From Neisseriales bacterium (GTDB lineage Bacteria > Pseudomonadota > Gammaproteobacteria > Burkholderiales > UBA11063), in assembly GCA_008017145.1 (NCBI GenBank), contig SSGY01000007.1:1-8928 (forward strand): a stretch of DNA of 8,928 nt. Direction: 5' to 3'. The notes beneath the pieces are model-generated. The model was not told the origin of the DNA. It saw only the letters and a program-made list of their open reading frames with translations, and ran no database searches. Each line of letters starts with the position of its first letter. The stretch's first letter is position 1. Of the stretch, positions 6,417-8,928 are shown one piece after another. A program made the position numbers and the translations under genes.

Positions 6417-7049
6417 CTATTTACCCATTAAAATCGGAACTACGGTTTGCATTCCTGCAATAATCATTTCAAAAGCGATTGCAGTTACGACCAAGCCCAT
6501 TATTTTGGTAATAATTACTACACCAACATCACCAATTGCGCGCGCAATATAGCTAGATAGAATAAATGTAATGGTAATAATGGTAGCGATTACTGCTAAA
6601 ATTACTAAAATTGGTAATTTACCGACAAGCCCAGGAGCATCCTCCCCGTAAACAATCACCAAAACCATACTTGCAGGACCAACTACCATTGGTAAACCTA
6701 ATGGGCTGACACCGAGAGACTTTATTCGATTTTGATCATAGTTTTGGTTAACACTTTCACGGTCGCCTTCAGACTTTGAGCTGAGCGTTAAATTGATTCC
6801 AAGGAGTAGTAAAATAACTCCACCACCCAAGCGTAATGAGTAGGCGTGTATGGATAATGCGGTTAAGATGTACTGCCCTAAAAATAGAAATGATCCGAGG
6901 AGAATAAAGACTGTCAGCCCGCACATAATTGAAATATTTTGCTTATCTTCTTGTGACATATGTTTAGTCATGTCCAGATATTGTCCGAGGGCAAACATTG
7001 GATTAAGTAGACTAAGTAGAGTAATAAAAATTTGCAGATAATTGGACAT
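6417..7049 (-). CDS. MarC-family integral inner-membrane protein (second, divergent copy)
   Basis: From ATG 7049 the protein has 210 residues and about six hydrophobic segments, the normal build of the MarC family. Family features are LSLLNP near the N-terminus (cf. ANP in E. coli MarC), SLRLGGGVILLLLGI after the second helix, SPLGLPMVVGPASMV in the middle (family PLA.P..aGP.t), and ITKIMGLVVTAIAFEMIIAGM at the C-terminus. It is only distantly like the other MarC-family protein in this window and seems nearer the YchE/YhgN side. ATG 7049 is preferred to the in-frame ATG at 7061. It has GGTGG 5 bases upstream, whereas ATG 7061 has no Shine-Dalgarno and would lie only about 10 bases from the predicted transcript start. 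The family substrate is unknown. The porin gene follows after 62 bases without a clear terminator, so they may share a transcript. Confidence 0.85.
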   Translation of the reverse strand: MSNYLQIFITLLSLLNPMFALGQYLDMTKHMSQEDKQNISIMCGLTVFILLGSFLFLGQYILTALSIHAYSLRLGGGVILLLLGINLTLSSKSEGDRESVNQNYDQNRIKSLGVSPLGLPMVVGPASMVLVIVYGEDAPGLVGKLPILVILAVIATIITITFILSSYIARAIGDVGVVIITKIMGLVVTAIAFEMIIAGMQTVVPILMGK

Positions 7050-7077
7050 AATTACCACCATTAATAATTTATTGGGG

Positions 7078-7083
7078 ATTATA
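7078..7083 (-). promoter_or_regulatory. Candidate -10 element of the second MarC-family gene
   Basis: On the minus strand a perfect TATAAT (7083 down to 7078) would start transcription near 7071, leaving about 22 bases to ATG 7049. The expected -35 position (CTCAGT, 7106 down to 7101) does not match consensus, so an activator may be needed or the call may be wrong. Confidence 0.4.
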
Positions 7084-7125
7084 GCAAATATTTACAGCAT
7101 ACTGAGTAACTTTCAAATAGCATTA

Positions 7126-7232
7126 ACAAATATTGATAAAAATACGATACTTGTTGGTGTATTTTTATTTTTATTTGTGTAATCAGCTTTAATTATCTGC
7201 TGTTTGCCACGACTAAGCTTATCAATATTTGT
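7126..7232. repeat. 14-bp perfect inverted repeat flanking 79 bases
   Basis: ACAAATATTGATAA (7126-7139) and TTATCAATATTTGT (7219-7232) are exact reverse complements. With one mismatch they extend to 17 bases each. The enclosed 79 bases hold another hairpin at 7138-7166 and the AATCAGCT octamer at 7181-7188. No target-site duplication is visible next to the arms, so a transposable element is not supported. Paired operator sites or an RNA structure are alternatives. Confidence 0.6.
7138..7172. terminator. Terminator-like hairpin with no obvious gene to end
   Basis: AAAAATAC (7138-7145) pairs with GTATTTTT (7159-7166) around 13 bases, and T-rich sequence follows on both strands. The stem is A-T rich and weak. 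No coding region upstream on either strand would use it: both flanking genes point away from it. It may end a small non-coding transcript or be incidental. Confidence 0.35.
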
Positions 7233-7238
7233 AAACTC

Positions 7239-7270
7239 AAGCTTTCCATTCAAAAACATTCGGGAAGCTT
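7239..7270. repeat. Imperfect hairpin upstream of the glycosyltransferase gene
   Basis: AAGCTTTCC (7239-7247) pairs with GGGAAGCTT (7262-7270) with one T-G wobble and a 14-base loop. AAGCTT also occurs at 7215-7220, so the hexamer appears three times in 56 bases. No T tract follows. It may be a regulatory site for the promoter just downstream. Confidence 0.35.
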
Positions 7271-7279
7271 ATGAGTTCC

Positions 7280-7288
7280 TGATAAAAT
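7280..7288 (+). promoter_or_regulatory. Candidate extended -10 promoter of the ArnT-like gene
   Basis: TGA followed by TAAAAT (7283-7288) is an extended -10 element. Sequence at the -35 position (TTCGGG to TCGGGA, about 7259-7265) is poor. A start near 7295 would give a leader of about 40 bases to the ATG at 7335. Confidence 0.35.
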
Positions 7289-7334
7289 CTCGGAATGAAT
7301 AATTAATATAAATTGAGAAAACTGAGGGTGCTAA

Positions 7335-8928
7335 ATGGAATATCTAACCAAATTTGACAGACTGCTTAAAAATCTGATTGTTTTGGCAATTATTGCCACT
7401 GCTGTCGGATTGTTTTTTCCGATGACCAGCACTTCATTTGGTCCATACTATGGTAGCATTGCTAAACATATTGCCCAAACTAATGATTGGACTGATTTGG
7501 TGTTAAGTAATCAGGACTGGCTGGATAAACCACATTTTCCTTTTTGGATTAGCGCATTATCCTTTAAGATTTTTGGCATAAATTCATTTGCCTATATTTT
7601 GCCTGGTTTTTTATTTCATCTCCTTGGTGCAGTTTATACCTATCGTCTAAGCAACTTACTATATAAAAACAATACAGTATCTTTATTGGCAACACTGATT
7701 TATCTGAGTATTTTTCATTTGATGTTCTCTGCGAATGATATTCGGGCAGAAGCTTATTTACTTGGGCAAATCATGCCTGCGGTGTATTATTGGCTGTGCT
7801 ATGACCGCAAGTTTAGCTGGAGTAGTTTAATTCTTGGGGCATTCTTCACCGCTCTGGCATTGATGACCAAGGGTGTTTTTGTTGTTATAACTATCGTCAG
7901 TGGTTTATTTTGTGTGTGGGTTTATACCAAGCGACTGGTTAACGTTATTCATCCGAAATGGGTTGGCGCGCTAGCGCTCTCATTTATTCTGGCATTACCG
8001 GAAGTAATTGCGCTGTATATTCAATTTGATCTTCATCCCGAGAAAATAATTTTTGGACATAATCATGTCTCAGGAATCCGTTGGTTTTTTGTTGATAGTC
8101 AATTTGGACGCTTTTTTAATACCGGCTATATTTATAGTACCAATCCTCCTGCATTTCATCAGGTGTTCTTTGTTCATACCTTCTTATGGGCGTTTTTACC
8201 GTGGTCGTTGGTTTATCCAACTGCGATGTATACATTAATTCGTAAATTTAAAACCTTGTCAGGTAGTGATAAGCAAGCTTTAATTTTTCTTTTGGGTTAT
8301 TTCTGGGTTAGCTTTGTGATGTTTAGTGTGACTTCGTTTCAAGTTGATCACTATACCAATATTATTTTTCCGTTTGCGGCAATTTTATCAGCTAAGTTTC
8401 TTTATGATTTAAGAACGACCAACCATAAAATTTTTGCGGTGCAAAGCTATTTGGGTATCATCATGTTAGCGTTACTTGCAGTTGTCATTGGGGCGGTATT
8501 TAAAGGGTGGATATTAGGGCTATTTGTAGTTCTTGAATTATTACTGGTAATTTATGTAATTAAGAATTTTGGGCAAATTCCTTTTGTTAAAGCAATCTTA
8601 ATCCCAACCTTGGCTATTTGTCTGACTATGGCGATTTATGCTACTTTGATTGGTAACATCTATGCTAAATATGATAGCGGAATCCTTGCTGCACAAATTA
8701 CCAGCCAAAATCCAGAAATCGCGGTAGTTGATTATAGATTTGATTCACGGACGCTAGAGTTTTATGCACATAATCAGTATTTCAAAACAGACAATCCGAG
8801 TGATAATCCAGAATTGAAGAAGTATTATTTAGTAACCAGTGATAAAGTTTGGCAAGAACAAAAAGCACACTTCCCTAATGCGCAAATAGTGGCAGAAGTG
8901 CAGGGGAATACCTCAGATAAGATTTTGC
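7335..8928 (+). CDS. ArnT/PMT-family membrane glycosyltransferase, cut by the right edge
   Basis: The reading frame stays open for 531 codons to the window end, near the full length of the family (about 550). It starts at ATG 7335, with GAGGG 6 bases upstream and an in-frame TAA directly before the ATG. Proteins of this GT-C fold move a sugar from a polyprenyl-phosphate carrier to an acceptor, for example aminoarabinose to lipid A, at the periplasmic face of the inner membrane. Seen: helix 1 at residues 13-30; a first periplasmic loop with NDW and then LDKPHFPFWISALSFKIFG (62-81, the family EKPP..YW motif); NDIRAEA (134-140); ALMTKG (175-180, strongly conserved); many further hydrophobic helices to about 445; and a soluble C-terminal part containing DYRFDSRTLEFY, the family's S...FY pattern. 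Oddity: the usual acidic pair before Y..IA in loop 1 is Phe35-Gly36. The acceptor is unknown. No arn or O-antigen gene is visible. Confidence 0.82.
   Translation, partial: MEYLTKFDRLLKNLIVLAIIATAVGLFFPMTSTSFGPYYGSIAKHIAQTNDWTDLVLSNQDWLDKPHFPFWISALSFKIFGINSFAYILPGFLFHLLGAVYTYRLSNLLYKNNTVSLLATLIYLSIFHLMFSANDIRAEAYLLGQIMPAVYYWLCYDRKFSWSSLILGAFFTALALMTKGVFVVITIVSGLFCVWVYTKRLVNVIHPKWVGALALSFILALPEVIALYIQFDLHPEKIIFGHNHVSGIRWFFVDSQFGRFFNTGYIYSTNPPAFHQVFFVHTFLWAFLPWSLVYPTAMYTLIRKFKTLSGSDKQALIFLLGYFWVSFVMFSVTSFQVDHYTNIIFPFAAILSAKFLYDLRTTNHKIFAVQSYLGIIMLALLAVVIGAVFKGWILGLFVVLELLLVIYVIKNFGQIPFVKAILIPTLAICLTMAIYATLIGNIYAKYDSGILAAQITSQNPEIAVVDYRFDSRTLEFYAHNQYFKTDNPSDNPELKKYYLVTSDKVWQEQKAHFPNAQIVAEVQGNTSDKIL

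Noticed and set aside
7126..7232. CRISPR array or insertion-sequence end
   Set aside because: Only one inverted pair, no direct repeats with spacers, no transposase, no target duplication.
8053..8238. Short plus-strand frame inside the ArnT-like gene
   Set aside because: The ArnT-like frame runs through it without a stop and has clear family motifs.

Overview
The window reads as chromosomal DNA of a low-GC (roughly 38-40 percent, estimated by eye) Gram-negative proteobacterium. The heat-shock sigma factor RpoH fits a betaproteobacterial type best, and its C-terminal half (APIDWL..D, QT.GL..AL.QLD.RS..IV, SAERIRQIE) recalls Neisseriales. The signal-peptide-bearing outer-membrane protein and the 7Fe-8S ferredoxin agree with a Gram-negative host. 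The taxonomic placement is inference from remembered family patterns, not a search. Every protein-coding stretch belongs to, or plausibly fits, a known family. I see no CRISPR array, transposase, phage gene, tRNA or rRNA.

Layout. Bases 32-3302 are read on the + strand: an acetyl-CoA acetyltransferase (thiolase) tightly coupled to an FdxA-type ferredoxin, closed by a terminator near 1610; then rpoH with a near-perfect sigma70 promoter, closed by a second terminator near 2630; then a MarC-family membrane protein. A bidirectional terminator at 3334-3369 separates this block from a minus-strand block (7049 down to 3402). Read 5'->3', that block holds a second, divergent MarC-family protein, a 472-residue outer-membrane beta-barrel protein and an AbgB-like M20 amidohydrolase. 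A 285-base gap at 7050-7334 contains several inverted repeats. It leads into a + strand PMT/ArnT-like membrane glycosyltransferase that is cut by the right edge.

How the parts may work together. Thiolase and ferredoxin share a transcript, although their biochemical link is not obvious. RpoH stands alone with a short leader of about 27 nt, so no long 5'-UTR thermosensor is present. The three minus-strand genes are spaced 62 and 124 bases apart. Each is preceded by the same octamer AGCTGATT (minus strand), and at the porin and amidohydrolase it lies 18-19 bases upstream of a -10-like hexamer. This hints at co-regulation of an envelope and uptake set: import through the porin, cytoplasmic hydrolysis by the amidohydrolase.

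Most worth a second look: the ArnT-like protein lacks the usual acidic pair in its first periplasmic loop; the shared AGCTGATT element; the long inverted repeat at 7126-7232; the palindrome covering the marC ribosome binding site; and a possible short transcript or attenuator between rpoH and marC. I did not find a clearly new multi-gene system.
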